The position numbers and the translations under genes were made by a program. Shown here piece by piece: positions 26,419 to 40,200 of a stretch of 64,000 bases of DNA. Location: the NCBI RefSeq assembly GCF_964199755.1, contig NC_133900.1, positions 77,546,727 to 77,610,726 on the forward strand, given 5' to 3'. Below the pieces are notes generated by a model. It saw nothing but the letters and a program-made list of their open reading frames with translations. It was not told where the DNA came from and searched no databases. Within the stretch, counting starts at the first letter, position 1; every line of letters starts with the position of its first letter. Source of the DNA: Larus michahellis (lineage: Eukaryota > Chordata > Aves > Charadriiformes > Laridae).

Positions 26419-26592
26419 ATCATAAAATCATAGAATGGTTTGGGTTGGAAGGGACCTTAAAGATCATCTCGTTCCAACCCCCTGCCATGGGCAGGGACAC
26501 CTCCCACTAGACCAGGCTGCTCAAAGCCCCGTCCAGCCTGGCCTTGAACACCTCCAGGGATGGGGCAGCCACAGCTTCCCTGTTCTTGGGAA
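26418..26592 (-). mobile_element. CR1 LINE 3' end fragment
   Basis: The + strand reads atcatagaatggtttgggtt, then ggaagggaccttaaagatca, then agaccaggctgctcaaagcc, then aacacctccagggatggggc: the reverse complement of a common bird CR1 tail. It is truncated at about 26592. Confidence 0.93.
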
Positions 26593-26594
26593 AA

Positions 26595-29500
26595 TCTATA
26601 GTAAAATGCCATTATGCAGACTTTCGCTCCAACCATTACAGCATCTGTTTTCCTCTACTTAATCATGATCCTAAATGGGCAACAGTCTGACAGACTTTTC
26701 ATGCACTTTTAAATAGTCCCTTTAGGTGTGCTTTAAACTATAGAGAAGTAGATCTGTATGTGTTACAACCAAAGTAAAAGGAGGGCATATACAAAATCAT
26801 TGTAGAGAAAACCCAAAACCAAAAATTCTATGGGTTGGTTTAGAGCAGGCTTAAGCTTATGCTTAATTCATTGAAAAGACTTGCACCAACTTCATCTGGA
26901 GCTGAACTCAGCCCCTGGAGACAACCAAAATATTCTTAAATTGCATACCACAGCATGTCAAGTGTTGTGTAACACTGGAGATACATTTCCATGCCTACTG
27001 CTATAATGCTTAGTCTTTTATCGCTTAGACTAGAAGAAGCACGGTTAGTTATTAGCAACGTTGTACCCATAACGCAATATCAGGCAAGTCTGTTTCTGTT
27101 CAGTAGAAATCACAGATATGCTCCAGATGAGAACATTGATCACTCTAATCCAATATATCCTGCCTGGCAATGATCAGTGTAAGTCAGAGAAAAATGCAAG
27201 AACAATGCAGTAACCTACTTTTAGAAGTTTCTTTTCAATTCCCTCCAGCTGGAGGTTGCACGTGTCCTGAAGCATGAAAATGTCAGCGGCTTCTTCTTTT
27301 CATTTTCCCTAACACAACTGTGGAATATTTTATGGTGAATTCTGAACTTGCCTGTAGAATGCATACATTTATAAAAATAGATGTAGATTCTACAATGGAT
27401 TAATTACACATTCAGGTAAATAAAGCATTTCCTTCGTTAACTTTTAATTGTCTTGTAACTGGAGCATGGCTGGTTTTGAATGACAAGATGAAGTTATATT
27501 TATTTCACTTAACTTTAAAATCAAATGCTGTTAATGCAATTTTATTTAGCCTTCCCTTATTTCCTTTCTCTCAACTTTAAGTGGTAGGAAGATTTTCTGT
27601 TGAGCCATACAACTTGATTTTCTTTTTGCCATTCACTCCTTAGAATAGCCTTGTAACGTGAAAGTAATGCTTCCATTTTTGAACGAAGGGCTTAAGTGGC
27701 AATGCTGATTTCAGGAGTTCCTGTCACCCTTCGATCCCTCACCATGCCTGCTCTTGTTATTGCTCCTGCAACTTGCCAGGTTGTCAGCTGTGTCAAGCCA
27801 AATGATTGCGTAGCCATGTTCAAGCTGGATCAAAATACTCTCTTTAAATACTGGTCTCTCTCCCTCCCTCCCTTTTCCTCTATGTACGTGTTTTAAGCTG
27901 CCCTCAGCCCACAGGGGAATCCAGCAAACAGCTGAACGAAGGGGACAGTAGGCTGTGACAGCTTGCCAAGGCAGGAACTCCTTAAGCCATACTGTTTCCA
28001 CAAACCCTGCAACTTCAAGTTGAGGCTTCTGTCTGTTAGAGCGGCTATTTAGAAGACTGAATTTTTCCAGAGAGTCAGGAAGAAAGTTTCATTGCTTACA
28101 TATAATCATCTGACAGCTACAGTGATGTGTCTGCATTAACCCCCTTTCAGAGAAAGCCTCAGCAGCTCTTATTTCTAAACTTCTGCTGATAACAGCTGCG
28201 GTTCCTGCAGGTTGGGCTTTAGTTAGCTGTAAACGTTGCTTTAACTTGTTTGAACTGATTTAAACTGATAGCTTTCCCTTGTATAACTCCACTGCTTCCC
28301 AGTCCACATCAAGTGCAGATCAGATTATTATTTCTTTTACGGCCTTTCAAATATAGTGTGCAATTCGCATTCTAAATTAGGCGGGGAAGGTGGTTGTGTG
28401 TAGTCATTTGCCAGTTTTATATAGAGCAGCCAAGAACCCAGATTGTAGTAAAGGATGCAGTTGATATTTGTCTGATAACAAGGTCTAATTTGCATACATT
28501 GATATGCTCAAATGTCCACGAGCTTTGTATTTTACTCCACTTTCTTACAGCTGTTGCTTAAGGCTTTGCAGACGAAGCAGCAGAGACTTGCTACCTAGAA
28601 AAACTTTCCGTCTTATGAAGGCTGAACAACAGTTGAAGCCTTCTGTGACAGTTCTAAGGAGGACAAATAAAATTATTTTACCAGCAGCTTAGTTCCTGTA
28701 GACCTGCTTCTTGTTCAGCTTTTTTTCTGGGGTCTCAGGCAGTTTTCAGCCCATTATGTACATCCAGGATATGCTATTTCTGCCTCACTTCCAGTGTTGC
28801 TTATCCTGATCCGTTGCTGAATTCTGTTTTTTCTTGAAAGTTGTAAGCACTTAAATATAATCTACAGAAGCTGTAGATCATGCCCAGAAACCATCTTGGC
28901 TTTATAACTACACAGAGAAAAAGTACTTTCTCGAGCTGCGTAGCATGAGATGTTTATAGCAGCCCTGCCCACACAAAGTAGATAACATTAATGGTGGCTT
29001 TTTTGTGCTTAAGGCACTTTACATTTTTCTAGAAATCTAATTTAATTTGTTTGATGACTTTTTTTTAGACTCGAAGCTGCATTTCTAGAGGCGAGAATCT
29101 GTCATTAGAGAAATAAACTAGATCTGGAATGTGGAAATCAGATTTCATCAGATTTTATCATTCAAACTTGACACCTGACCTTTCAATTTCAGTTTGAGAC
29201 AAGAAGGGAACGTGAAACACTGACACATGGGGTTTTTCTACTCTACTTTTGGATCCCTGAGATTTGCAGACACCTGGCCATGTCCGTGGAGTATAACCAG
29301 TTCAACCATACAGTTCATCTACATTAGGGCCAATGTCACACCAGCTGCGCATGAACAAATGATAAAACTTGCTCAGGGTTCATGGGACATATATTCTCCA
29401 CACATTTGCTGTTCATGCCTAGCTGGTCTGACTCTTCCAGAAGGTAGGAGGCTCACTGCAGGCATACCAACCACCACCTGTGCACATACCCCTGCTCAGA

Positions 29501-30830
29501 AGAGTCACAGCCAGAAATAAGGCAGTCTTTCCTTGAAAATCAGCTGGCATGTATTCCAAAAAAAGATGAATGTGGACAATAAAACCAATTCATAAATAGT
29601 GTAATTTTGCCCTGTAAATTATAATGCTGTACATAAAATGACTATCATTCTGGTAAGTATTTTTGTGGGGGATAAGAAAAAAAAGAAATGCAATTTTTTA
29701 ACAAAATGAAACATATTTAAGACTTATGTTTTTGGGCTTAAAGTTTAGCACTATGAGTCATCTTGTTCATAACTGGTAAAGGTAAGGATATTTCTAAGAA
29801 GAAATCAGTCATTATTTAATTGATTAATTATTCCATTATAGAATACACGGCCAGTTAAGAAATCATTATACCGTGAACAAAATTTCTGGTTTAATACCAT
29901 GGATTATTTGGTTAATCAGAAGTTTTGCTGCTGGTCATATTAAGGTGCATATTTAAGAACTGAAAAAATATTGATGCATATCACAAAATAGAGCTTAATT
30001 GTCCTTTAAAAAGGTGTTGCAAAAGATTTATAAGCATTTTACTTTAAAAATGTAGATGTGGTCACAGTGACAGTGACCAGCATTCACCTTCTACATAGAA
30101 AATTATTTTTTTATTTTTTTGGAGAAGAATAGAGGAGAAGGGAAGAGGGAGAGGGATGCCTGATCAGAGCTTTTCTGTAATGAAATACTTAAAAATGACA
30201 ACTAGCAGTCACAAATCCATTCTCTTTCATCAGACCTTGAGCGGTGGGGATACAATTTAGTAACCTCACTGGCATTTCAAATAGTGTTACCAAATAAAGA
30301 TTTTTAAAAATCCCTGTTTTCAAGAAAACATAGAAATGCAACATTTGGTGCCTTTTTTTTCTTCTTTCTTAATTCCTATAATGCTTGGTACAGAGGAACC
30401 ATGTGGACTGCTTAGGCATTGTTAGAAATGCTCACTACTAGTGATGCGGACATTCTATAGTTTTCCACTTATGCTTCTTCACAAAAAAAAAGAAAGTATA
30501 TTTCTTTCATTCATTTAACTTGCAATCACAGCACATGCTGACTTCTTATCTGGGTTGTGGGGAACATTTGAGAGCAGTTCAAAGTTTTTCATGTGAAAAA
30601 TTATCTCCTTGTAATGCTCACCACAGGGCTACTGTTTCCAGTTTTGTGGAAATGGAAGAAACTCAGTTTGGCGTTTCCTCATTACCCATGGGGCCCAGAC
30701 ATTTCCTCGGTTCTTGAAAACTGGCTTAGAAATTTAAGCCAGATCATTGACATAGATTTCATCGGAAAGTTCAAGATGTGTCTGCGCTACAGCTTGCAGC
30801 AGACTAATGGATGCTATGTACTATAGTAGG
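26595..30830. other. Intergenic, no gene recognised
   Basis: AT-rich non-coding sequence. Open frames up to 97 codons show no motif or splice context. Some parts (27.3-28.5 kb) look less repeat-like and could be conserved non-coding DNA, but that cannot be judged from one sequence. Confidence 0.45.
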
Positions 30831-31127
30831 AAACGCCCAACAAGAAGCAATGGAAGTGCAGCAGTGACCTGCCCAGAGCTGGCTTTGGTGCCCAATACCT
30901 CCACGCAACACGCCACCTCTCCTGTCCTGAGTGACCACCATAACAGATAGACCCCATGTCATGGACTAAATAATCTGAGTGGATATTTTACAGAGGTGGC
31001 TGCCAGACTAAGGGAATGATATCTATCTAAATCAAAGGAGGGGAAGGGGATTGGTGGTTAATGAAAACATATAGGATAGTAAAGGACCTGAGCATGACTT
31101 AAATGATGTGGAATTAGGGGTGGAGAT
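30830..31127 (+). mobile_element. Remnant of ERVL-like internal sequence upstream of its 3' LTR
   Basis: The last bases before the LTR, ggaattaggggtggagat, form the purine-rich tract typical just before the 3' LTR of bird ERVL-type elements. The preceding 200-300 bp (catgtcatggactaaataat and on) resembles the non-coding 3' end of such elements. No coding domain remains, and the 5' limit is uncertain. Confidence 0.6.
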
Positions 31128-31700
31128 TGTACTGGTTTTGGGTGGGATAGAGTTAATTTTCTTCATAGTTGCTGGTATGGTGCTGTGTTTTTATTTGTGA
31201 CCAAAACCAGTTTTGATAACATAGGGAAGTTTTACCTATTGCTGAACAGTGCTTGCATGGTGTCATGGCCTTTTCTGCTTCTCATGTTGCCCTGACAGTG
31301 AGCAGGCTATGGGTGCACAAGAAGCAGAACGCAGCTGACCAAAGAGATATCCCATGCTATACGACACTGTACTCAGCAATAAAAGCTGGGGGAAGAAGGA
31401 GGAAGGGGAGACATTTGAAGTTACAGTGTTTGTCTTCCCAAGTCGCTGTTATGCGCCATGAAACACTGCTTTGCTTTAACTGTATAAACATCTGCCTGCT
31501 GATGGAAAGTGGTGAATGAATTCCTTATTTTGCTTTTCTCATGCACACAGCTTTTGCTTTACTTATTAAACTGTCTCTATCTCAGCCCACGAGTTTTCTC
31601 ACTTCTACCCTTCCAATTCCCTCCCCTATTCCACTGCGGGGGGTGAGCGAGCAGCTGTGTGGGGCTGAGCTGCCTACCAGGGTTAACACCTAACACCACA
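31128..31700 (+). mobile_element. Bird ERVL-like 3' LTR
   Basis: It starts TGTACTGGTTTTGGGTGGGA and ends near CTAACACCACA, about 573 bp. It contains AATAAA (31378-31384) before AGCTGGGGG, ATTAAA (31565-31570) before ACTGTCTCTATCT, and GAGTTTTCTCACTTCT. It shares these landmarks in the same order with the - strand LTR at 1322-1862. No clear target duplication is seen, as expected for an element lacking its 5' part. Confidence 0.88.
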
Positions 31701-34700
31701 GTTAGTGAAACCATGACAACAGCAGCACTGAATAGGAACAGCACTGTGGATGGTTTAAAAAAACAAGAGAGTATCTGATTTTTAAGAATTTAGTTATACA
31801 TTTAAAGCAGAAAAGAAGTTGTATTATACTCCCAGTTCAAAATTATATAATTGATACGATTAGATACCCTGGGAATTGTGTTACTAGGGTTGTTGATACT
31901 GAACAGTCACAGTTTATATTTCTGTGTACGACAGAAGCAAGATCTCATACAAAGAAACCTTTTTGTGGTCCTTCTCTACTGTAGGACCGAGTGAGAAAAC
32001 TAAAACTTAGAGTGCAGAGAAACCTCTGATTGTCTTAATGCTTATCTAGAAATACAAAAACTAAAAGACAGGTCTCAATTCTAGGAAGAATCACCTGTCA
32101 CTGGAAAAGACTTGAAACTTGTCATAAAAGTTAGGCAAAGCAGATAAATACCTACTTGGGACTGAAATTTCCTCATCTACAGGGAAGCTCTTATGTTGTT
32201 TCAGGAATATAAAGGGTTTATTGGGCAATGGTATGTAACAGAAGACAGCGCCTAGCCCATTGGCAAACTATGCTGTGCACTTATAAAGAAAGAGCTTTCC
32301 ACACTCGGGGCTTCCTTTGAGTTTTCAAAGATGTTACTCAATGGGCAAATGTGGAGGTATTTATGTTCTTTTGTGTCTTGCTGTTAACAGCTGTAGTCTG
32401 TGCAGAGTCTTGTGGAAAGACATTTTAGACAATGTGGAGGTTCAATGCATTTTCACCCTAGCAGTTTTAGATTTATGGGAGCTTGTCTGCAAGCAGGTAT
32501 TAGCACACGGCATTCAAGGCTGTAATTTACAGCACTTGCTACTTGGTACTACTTCCAGGTGTTGGCACTCATAATGAGTGTTAGTTGCTCACAGGCCTAC
32601 TGTAGCATTTAGAGTTTCCCTGCCCTGGGTGTATGAGTCAGCAGGTGAAGGCAGACATCTCTGTCTACGATATCTCCAAAATAGAAGTGCAATTCAATAG
32701 AGACACTCAAGTTGAAAGGCTCGTCTTCTGGATGCAATGGTTGGGTTTGTTGGTTGTTTTTTTTAATGCTACAGATTAGGAAACTACACTTCATCTAGAC
32801 ATGAGCTAATGTCTTGTGGCCTTAGTACTCTAGGTGTCCATTGCTCAGATGAGTTCTTTAAGTCATGTTATGACAGGTATCTGCCTTCAGTATACATTCA
32901 GAGTATTCAGGCTACACACTAATAATGGTTTAGCTACAGGAACTATAAACTCACAACCTAAACTAGTTGAAATTAGCTACGGATAAACCTTGAAAGGGTT
33001 GTCAGTTTCATATTTGGAGATGTAAACTAAAAAGCCTTTTTCTTTTCTCTTTAGTAGGGGTTGTTTTAGAAAATTAGTAAAGTAGTTGTATGAACAGCAA
33101 GCCATTAAAAACACTACTTTCTCTGTCACTGATTTTTATGAGAAAGATGGATATTTTTCTTTTTATCATGACCCAATTACAGTATCTTCCATAGTAAGCA
33201 TAAAAGAAAGAAGCTATACAAAGACTTACTTAATTACATACAGACTATTATATTTTTATTAGGCTAGAATTACCTCAAAATGTAAACTATTATTTCTATT
33301 ACATCTCCATAAATGGAAAATTCAATATAGTACTAAAGGCTGGGCAGTAAGAGGACAGCATTAAATGGCTCTAAAGCAAAAGCTGCATCTTTTACATGTC
33401 TTTGGAGATAGTTCATGGAAGCGAGTTTTTTTTTTTCATGATTCAGCTGCATTTCACATGTGATTTTCGGAAGGTGCATTCAAAGAGGTCAGTCCATTGG
33501 TTTTAGAGAAGGAAATAAGGCACAAGCGATTCTCATTTTGACTCTTATGACAGGCCAATGATTGAACCATGGCAGCCTGTGTGCTTTACTTCACTGGCAA
33601 AGATGTTGTATGGTCCTGAGTCAGCAGTATGTGTGTTAATGTAGAAATAGGGGTTATACAGCTTTCCAGTGAAGGCTTGGCGATTCAGAAAAGATCAGAT
33701 CAATCTTTCCAGGGCCCCAGCACGCTCACTGGTAATTGAAATGATCATTGTGATCATTCTTTAAGAGCTACAACTCCTTTTGCCACTGGCAAGTACTTTC
33801 AAAGACGCTGCTAAGCCAGGAAGGATGGTTTTCTTGCAAAACAGATGTATATTACCTCACAAGGGGCCATACTGTGCCCAGAAATTATGCAAATGTATGC
33901 AGAGAGAGAGGGGAATCAACTTTCTCTCTTCATCCAGAGCCTGTGAGGCTTACATAAGGACATTGCAGAATTGTAGCTTTTGGACTTGGTGGAGCACAGG
34001 AATTTCTCCTTCACTACGTTTCTAGGAGTGTGAGACTGCCCCAAAAGGGAAGTGGGAGAAAAAAAATGCTTCTTCTAAGCCATCTATGTCAGCTTGAAAT
34101 ATGTAGAGGAGAGAACATAGGTGACGCAGTTTGGAGATCAATTACCCGAGCACCATTCAAGTGACTTGGCTTTATGGCTAAATACAATTAAGAAGGTACC
34201 TTATATGCAAATTATCAAAACACAATTGATTTACTCATTTGCCCTTGAGGCATTACTGAGAAAAACCCTAAGTTAATAGTAATTACCTCTAGAAACAAAC
34301 TAAGCAATGTCTCAACTTATTCCCAAGGGCAAATTCCCCACATCAGTTTCTGAACTGTGAAGTCTTTAAGCTTAGTCATTAACACGCAATTTAGATATTG
34401 ATTATGAACCTTTAATTCTGGTCATATAGCTGCTCATCAAAATCTACCAATGAAGTACCTCACTTGATTCTGAAATTGAGGTGTTCTGGACCTCCCTGTA
34501 CACACACAGGAATAATCTTTTATTGCACTTTTAATTAATTTCTATAAAAACTGTCTGCTTGTACTTAAAACTCAGACACAACAAATATTTCAATGAAATG
34601 TTTCAAAAGTCATTAGAAGAAACTTAATTCCTATGCAGACATTATGTAAAATACAATCCTAATGAGGAATACTAAGGTCTTGCATTCGTGTTGTGTTTTG

Positions 34701-36395
34701 CAAATACTAATGCTGCAATTTTTATTTATTTTCTTCTTCTGTACAGGACTTGTTCTTAACTATTCTGTTACCAGTTCTGTACTTTGTTCAGCATTACTCT
34801 GATGTAGCAATAAACAGCTGCCAAAACCAAAAATCCTGTTGATTTCACAGGGATTAAACTGTACTGTAACCACTAGCAAGGGGTTGTGTCTGGAAGCTTT
34901 GTGTTTAAATCAGAAATGAAACAACATTTTCTAGGTATTAGGACTTACTATTATGTATGGTTTTAGATTTGGCCACAGAGACAAACATCACCACATCAAT
35001 TTTGACTTTTCCTAATTTGTCGCATTCATTCTTTTCTCTGCAAAATGCAATTGTTCATTTATAGAATTAACTTTCAATCTTTAAGGAAATACGTAAATGA
35101 GGTGAAGACTGTTTTTCATGAATCACAATTGAAATTAAACCCTTCTCAGTTTTCTTATGGTTGGCAAACACTACCAGATATTTCTCCAAGTACTACCTGT
35201 ACTAGTATTATAGGATAGTATAAGGCAAGATACCAGGTTAAGGTTTTATTCTCTACTGAAAAAAGGTTTTTGTTAAGAATGTTGATTTTCTTCTGTTTTA
35301 TATGGCTAAATCACCCAAGTAATTGGATCAATTCTTATGTTTTAATACATAAATGACAACCAGAAAAAAAACAACAGCAGAGTTAATTTACCTAAGGAAG
35401 AAGAATGACTGAAATTAATTTATAGCCTTTGATACGAAGTTTTGAATAGCTTTGACTGATTGCCATTGATTAGTTTGGCATGCTGTTATGTGTTTGGAGA
35501 GTACCTAACATGGTGGGTTATGTGGGAGCCAGGCATTTCTGATGTCAACCTCCTGATGCAGAAGATGCGTGCATTGCAGCGTAGTCACTCACAATCTGAG
35601 TATTCTCAAATAGCTGCATGAAGTTCCTTTGAAAGGACTTGGCCCTTTACACGCACTAGATTCTTCTGCTGAAAAAAGTATTTCATGCTCTACATTCATC
35701 TACATAAAACGTAGGAGCAATCATATTGCTAGACAACATAATATGTGTGGTGAAAACTCATCTACTGATTATCTGCTTGCTAACTTGATAAAGGATAAAA
35801 GTGATTTGCTCTTATTAATACAGAAGCAGAACTATATTTTATGGCACTGGGCTATTGCCGCTCAGAATTTTGTCTTCACCACATCAACACTCTAACTCAA
35901 TTTATATACCATCATTTGAGTTGATTATATTACACAAATTAAGTAGCTTTGTTTGCCATAATATTCTACTCAGACTTCTGATTGTAGAGTTCAACACTTA
36001 GAGAAGTAGACGCATATTATTAGCAGCTACTAATGAAACTAATTATTAGCATCTACCCTGAAACACACTAGTGAACACAAATATCATTTAGCTTTGTAGT
36101 TCTGATACTTAATATTCGTAGGGGGTTTGGGGAAGGTATTTTTTGCTTGTGCTTATGGTGAGAAGGGTCTACCCTGACCTTATGTATGATATCTGCCAAT
36201 GATATCTGCCATTGAATTTCATCCAGTTGACGCCAACAGCTTATTTTACAAAAAGACATTTGGTCTTGTACCAAAGATCAACAGTTAGACTCTGTCTCTT
36301 TCCCTCAGTTTGAATCAGTGCACAAACAGCCTTCTTTTTAAAAATGCATGTCCTCTTTCTACTTTGACTGTGTCTGGCTTCTAGTTATTATGGTT
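31700..36395. other. Intergenic, no gene recognised
   Basis: AT-rich, with a few poly-T runs (33,425). It holds no young repeats and no coding domains. The stretch at 33.4-34.4 kb looks unique, with several homeodomain-type TAATTA/ATTAAT words. Confidence 0.45.
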
Positions 36396-37260
36396 TATTA
36401 AAGCCTTTCTTTGCTGAGGTAGAACAATGTTTAATGCCAGGTATTTACTCCTCAAGGAAATACTTATGCATTGTGTCAAGTCACCTTTCAATCTTCTTTT
36501 TGACACGCTAAACAGATTAAGTTTTTAAGTCTCTTCCTCTAAGGCATTTTCTCAGCACTTGGTGATTTTTGGTTCTTTTCTCTGCCTTTTCTAATTTGTT
36601 AAGTGTGAACAGCAGTAGAATATGTAGTATTCCAACACTTCAGTCAGCAACATCACCCTGAGAGACTAAGTCCCCATTTCTTTGTTTACAGCCAAGGATG
36701 AGATTACACTGAGGTTACTGTGAACTGCTTTTCTCCTGTAAATCCTTTTCAGGATTCCCCTGTCTGTAATCAAGGACCTCAATTCTTCTTTATAGATGTG
36801 TAAAACATTATTTTCTTGAATATCTTCAGCCTCCTATATGTTCTAAGTGATTCAACAAGACTATTTTTTTATTATCACCAGACTCCAGCTTTTGTCAGCA
36901 GTGTGTCTAAGGACTGTTCTTTTCTAGAAATAGAAATAATTCTCTAGTAATAAAAATGTTTAATAGCAGCATTCAGCTAAAAAAGATTTGATGATTCTTT
37001 GTTAACAGATCTTCTGATATGACATGTAGCTGTTCTAGATCTACTTTATTGAAGCTATTTAATGTTAATTTGTTAAAAAAACCCGTGTTGTTGTATGTAA
37101 AAACACTGTCAAAAGACCAAGTTTATCAGATTTCCAGTTACCTTTATTCACCAAAACTGTAATCTCATCAATATAGTCTATGTGGATATATTATATCCCA
37201 AATAATTCAAAAACCCCAAAGATTTTGAAGAATTTTGAAACAGCTGTCGTTGCCACCTGC
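36395..37260 (-). mobile_element. Ancient CR1/L3-like LINE remnant
   Basis: The + strand shows the reverse-complement layout of an old CR1 ORF2 end: caatcttctttttgacacgc, then taaacagattaagtttttaa, then ctctaaggcattttctcagc, then tttggttcttttctctgcct and tagtattccaacacttcagt. Further text up to about 37,260 (tcaaaagaccaagtttatca, tgtaatctcatcaatatagt) fits the RT part upstream. Very diverged, with no open frame left. Confidence 0.6.
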
Positions 37261-40200
37261 CTCAATTTCACTAGAACATTTACGATTTTATGGTTGTCAT
37301 CCCAAATTTTTTTAATGTGGAGTTTGGGATGAAAATTGCCTATTTTTTCTTTCTTTATACCCTCTCATCTACACTTTCTGAGTACAGTAAAAACATACAA
37401 TGTTGCTTTGTTTCTCTCGTATTATGCTATGTATTGCAATATTTAACACAGAGAATTCCAACAGAGTCAGAAGAAAATAAAAGGGAAAAAGCAATGTGCA
37501 AGTGTAACACGTGTATGCCTGTACTACCACACTTTTTAGTCAAGCATCTGTTTAAGAAGTAGCTAGACAGATTTAGAAAGTAGCTGGCTGTACTTCCATA
37601 TTTGTTGCATTTTTAATGTTAGCTATTCAAATAAAACTATACCAAGAGAATACTGCGTTTGCAAATTGAAACAAGCACAAAAGTAGGGAAATACCAACAA
37701 AAAACCCCTCATGCATACCATTGTTTCCAGAAGTCTGCTATATTTAGGTTTAGATTGTGTAGCAAGAAATTGTATAGGAAGTCTGTAGTATAGCCATCTT
37801 GCACCATCACCATCTCAGTTTGGACCAAATTCTGCTCAAGTATTACATAAGGAATGAAGCAGCAAAACTACACTGTATGATGCAAGGGTAAATTAAGAAA
37901 TGTGTTCACGTGGATGGTAATAGGTTCACAGCTCAAATATGGTGCCTTGCCAATGTGTTGGTTTTGAGTAATGAGGTACCTCATAATGCCTCAAAAGAGG
38001 TGATGGTGACAGTGGTCTCAGGAAAAACTGTCTGTGGCACCAGTGAGCTAAAGTGCCTGCACTGCTCCATGTACCTGCAACGGTACTGCGTACCTGCTCT
38101 GGTGAGCTCAGGCTGTGCCACTGCTGCTGGACAATCCTAGAAGTATTTACTCCACACGAAGAATCAGTGGAAGGCACCGTTACTCCCATAGTATTGGGGG
38201 AAAAAAACCCCACAAACAAACAAACAGAATCACCTGGCCAAATAAGGTGGCCAGGGAGGAATTGATAAATAGCTGATCTTGTAGCAATGTGTTACTTCTC
38301 TTGAAAGTAGTGCTAACGTGAAAAACATTGAGATACTTCCACCACGAGTCCTATAGCAAGTAGGAGTGGAAGAACCATTAACAGCGATGTGCCAAAGACC
38401 TTGATTTGTCAGAAGAAACGAGTTCTGCATAGCACATAAGAGTGACATGGTAGGTTGGTGGAAAGTACCTAATTGCAGTGGAAATCAGTATCGGTAGCAG
38501 TGGAAATGGTCCTTGCCTAACCTTACCAAGGAGCAGCACCAGGACTCGAGGTACAACACCACCAGAATGCAGGCTTCCCTACACATTCGATCAAACTGTG
38601 CCCACTACAGCTTTGCACATTGGTAGTGGGCACGGAGTTAATCTGAGTGCTGTGTAGTTGTTGATAGTAAAGTTACACTACGTGGCATAGTGTGTCACTC
38701 TATTTGCACTTTGAAGTGTCCCAGAAAGCCACAATAGCAATTCATCCTCACTGTAAGTTTTAATAACCAACCTCCTTTAAGAAAGGAGTGGGTGAAGTGT
38801 CCCCGTGGTTGGCTAACCTTACTGGGGAGTGACGATAGATAGGCAATATACAACACCTATCACAGAAAAAAAGAAAAAGTAACTGGGAAAAATGAAAATA
38901 GATGATCGCTGTTCCACTGGAATGAAAAAGTCTGTTCAAGCAGTTGTGGCCACCACATTACCCATTATTATCAACCTAACTAAAAGGTCAGGAGCACATT
39001 TGCAGGGAACATAAAAGTTTGCACTTTTCCTGATCCCTTATAATTTCCTAAGCCAGCCGTGCAGACCTTGCTTTCTGAAAAGAAGTAATCAACAACCAGA
39101 GAGCAAATCTAAACATATCCAACAGGATTTGAAAACTAAACAAAAGTAAGTAAGAAAAAAACCTTCCAGAGCAGTTTATAGTAATTCAGGCCTGATCTCA
39201 GAGGTCTATGGATTAGGAAATTGTGCTACATTTGTGGCAAGTAATTTAGCTAGTATCATGTACAGATTACAATCTAACGCAAATGACTTAAAATACATTG
39301 TTGTTTATGGTAAAATAAATAAAAAAACCCCCAAAACCACCAAAACCACCACAATAAAACGAAACCAAACAAAACCCAAACCAAACAACATATAATTGCT
39401 CAACTTTAATCACCTGTAAGAAAGAAAAATAATAAGCATAATAAAAGAAATTACTAAGTACATTATGTGTAGCTATTCAACTGAGATCATGTGGGTTTTT
39501 TTTTTAATCCAGCATTTTTAACACCTAAAATTGCAGACTTTGTGCAGACACAAGCACTGTCTGAGTTGCTGCTAGAGCGGAAAACACACACATATATTCT
39601 TCTGTTCTTTTATATAAGTTTGACTTGCTAATGGTCAGAATTTTAACTTTAAATTAACTTGAAAGTAATTTAAGACTAAAAGAATATTACTCTCTGTGTA
39701 AAGAAAAAAACGACACCATTCAAATCCGGTAAAGACTTTATGGTCAGTATTTTGCCTTGTTCCACAAACCAGGAGGCATGAGATCAACATTCTTAAAGGC
39801 TGTTTCCAAATCTGGCCATCCAACTCTGTGTATTGCAGTAAGTCACTGAGACTTAGTAAGCAACACATCAAAGTAAATTGTCAAAAGTGGTAAAACCTTA
39901 GGTGCCATCCTTCTTGTCTGAAAATCAGCCTGAAGTACCCAGCTGAACCTCAAGGTTCAAACAGAAACTATATAAAGTCTTTCTAAGGCAACCCACCACA
40001 AGAAAAGTCCTTTTGCCTTTTTAACAATGAAACAAACAAACAGAAAAAAGTGAGTACAGTACAAATATTTGGTTCGTGGAAGGATTTTCCAGAATATACA
40101 ACAGCTGGCATTATTGACTCTGCCTTTCAGGAGGGGCACGGTGGGAAGAGAAAGGTGGGAGGAAGATGAATTTGAACACTTAACAGAGCATAGCATGCAA

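Noticed and set aside
31253..31519. 88-codon + frame
   Set aside because: Lies inside the 31128-31700 LTR, which is non-coding.
39700..39871. - strand frame with a protein-like stretch
   Set aside because: No splice context or recognised motif, and reading alternates between frames.
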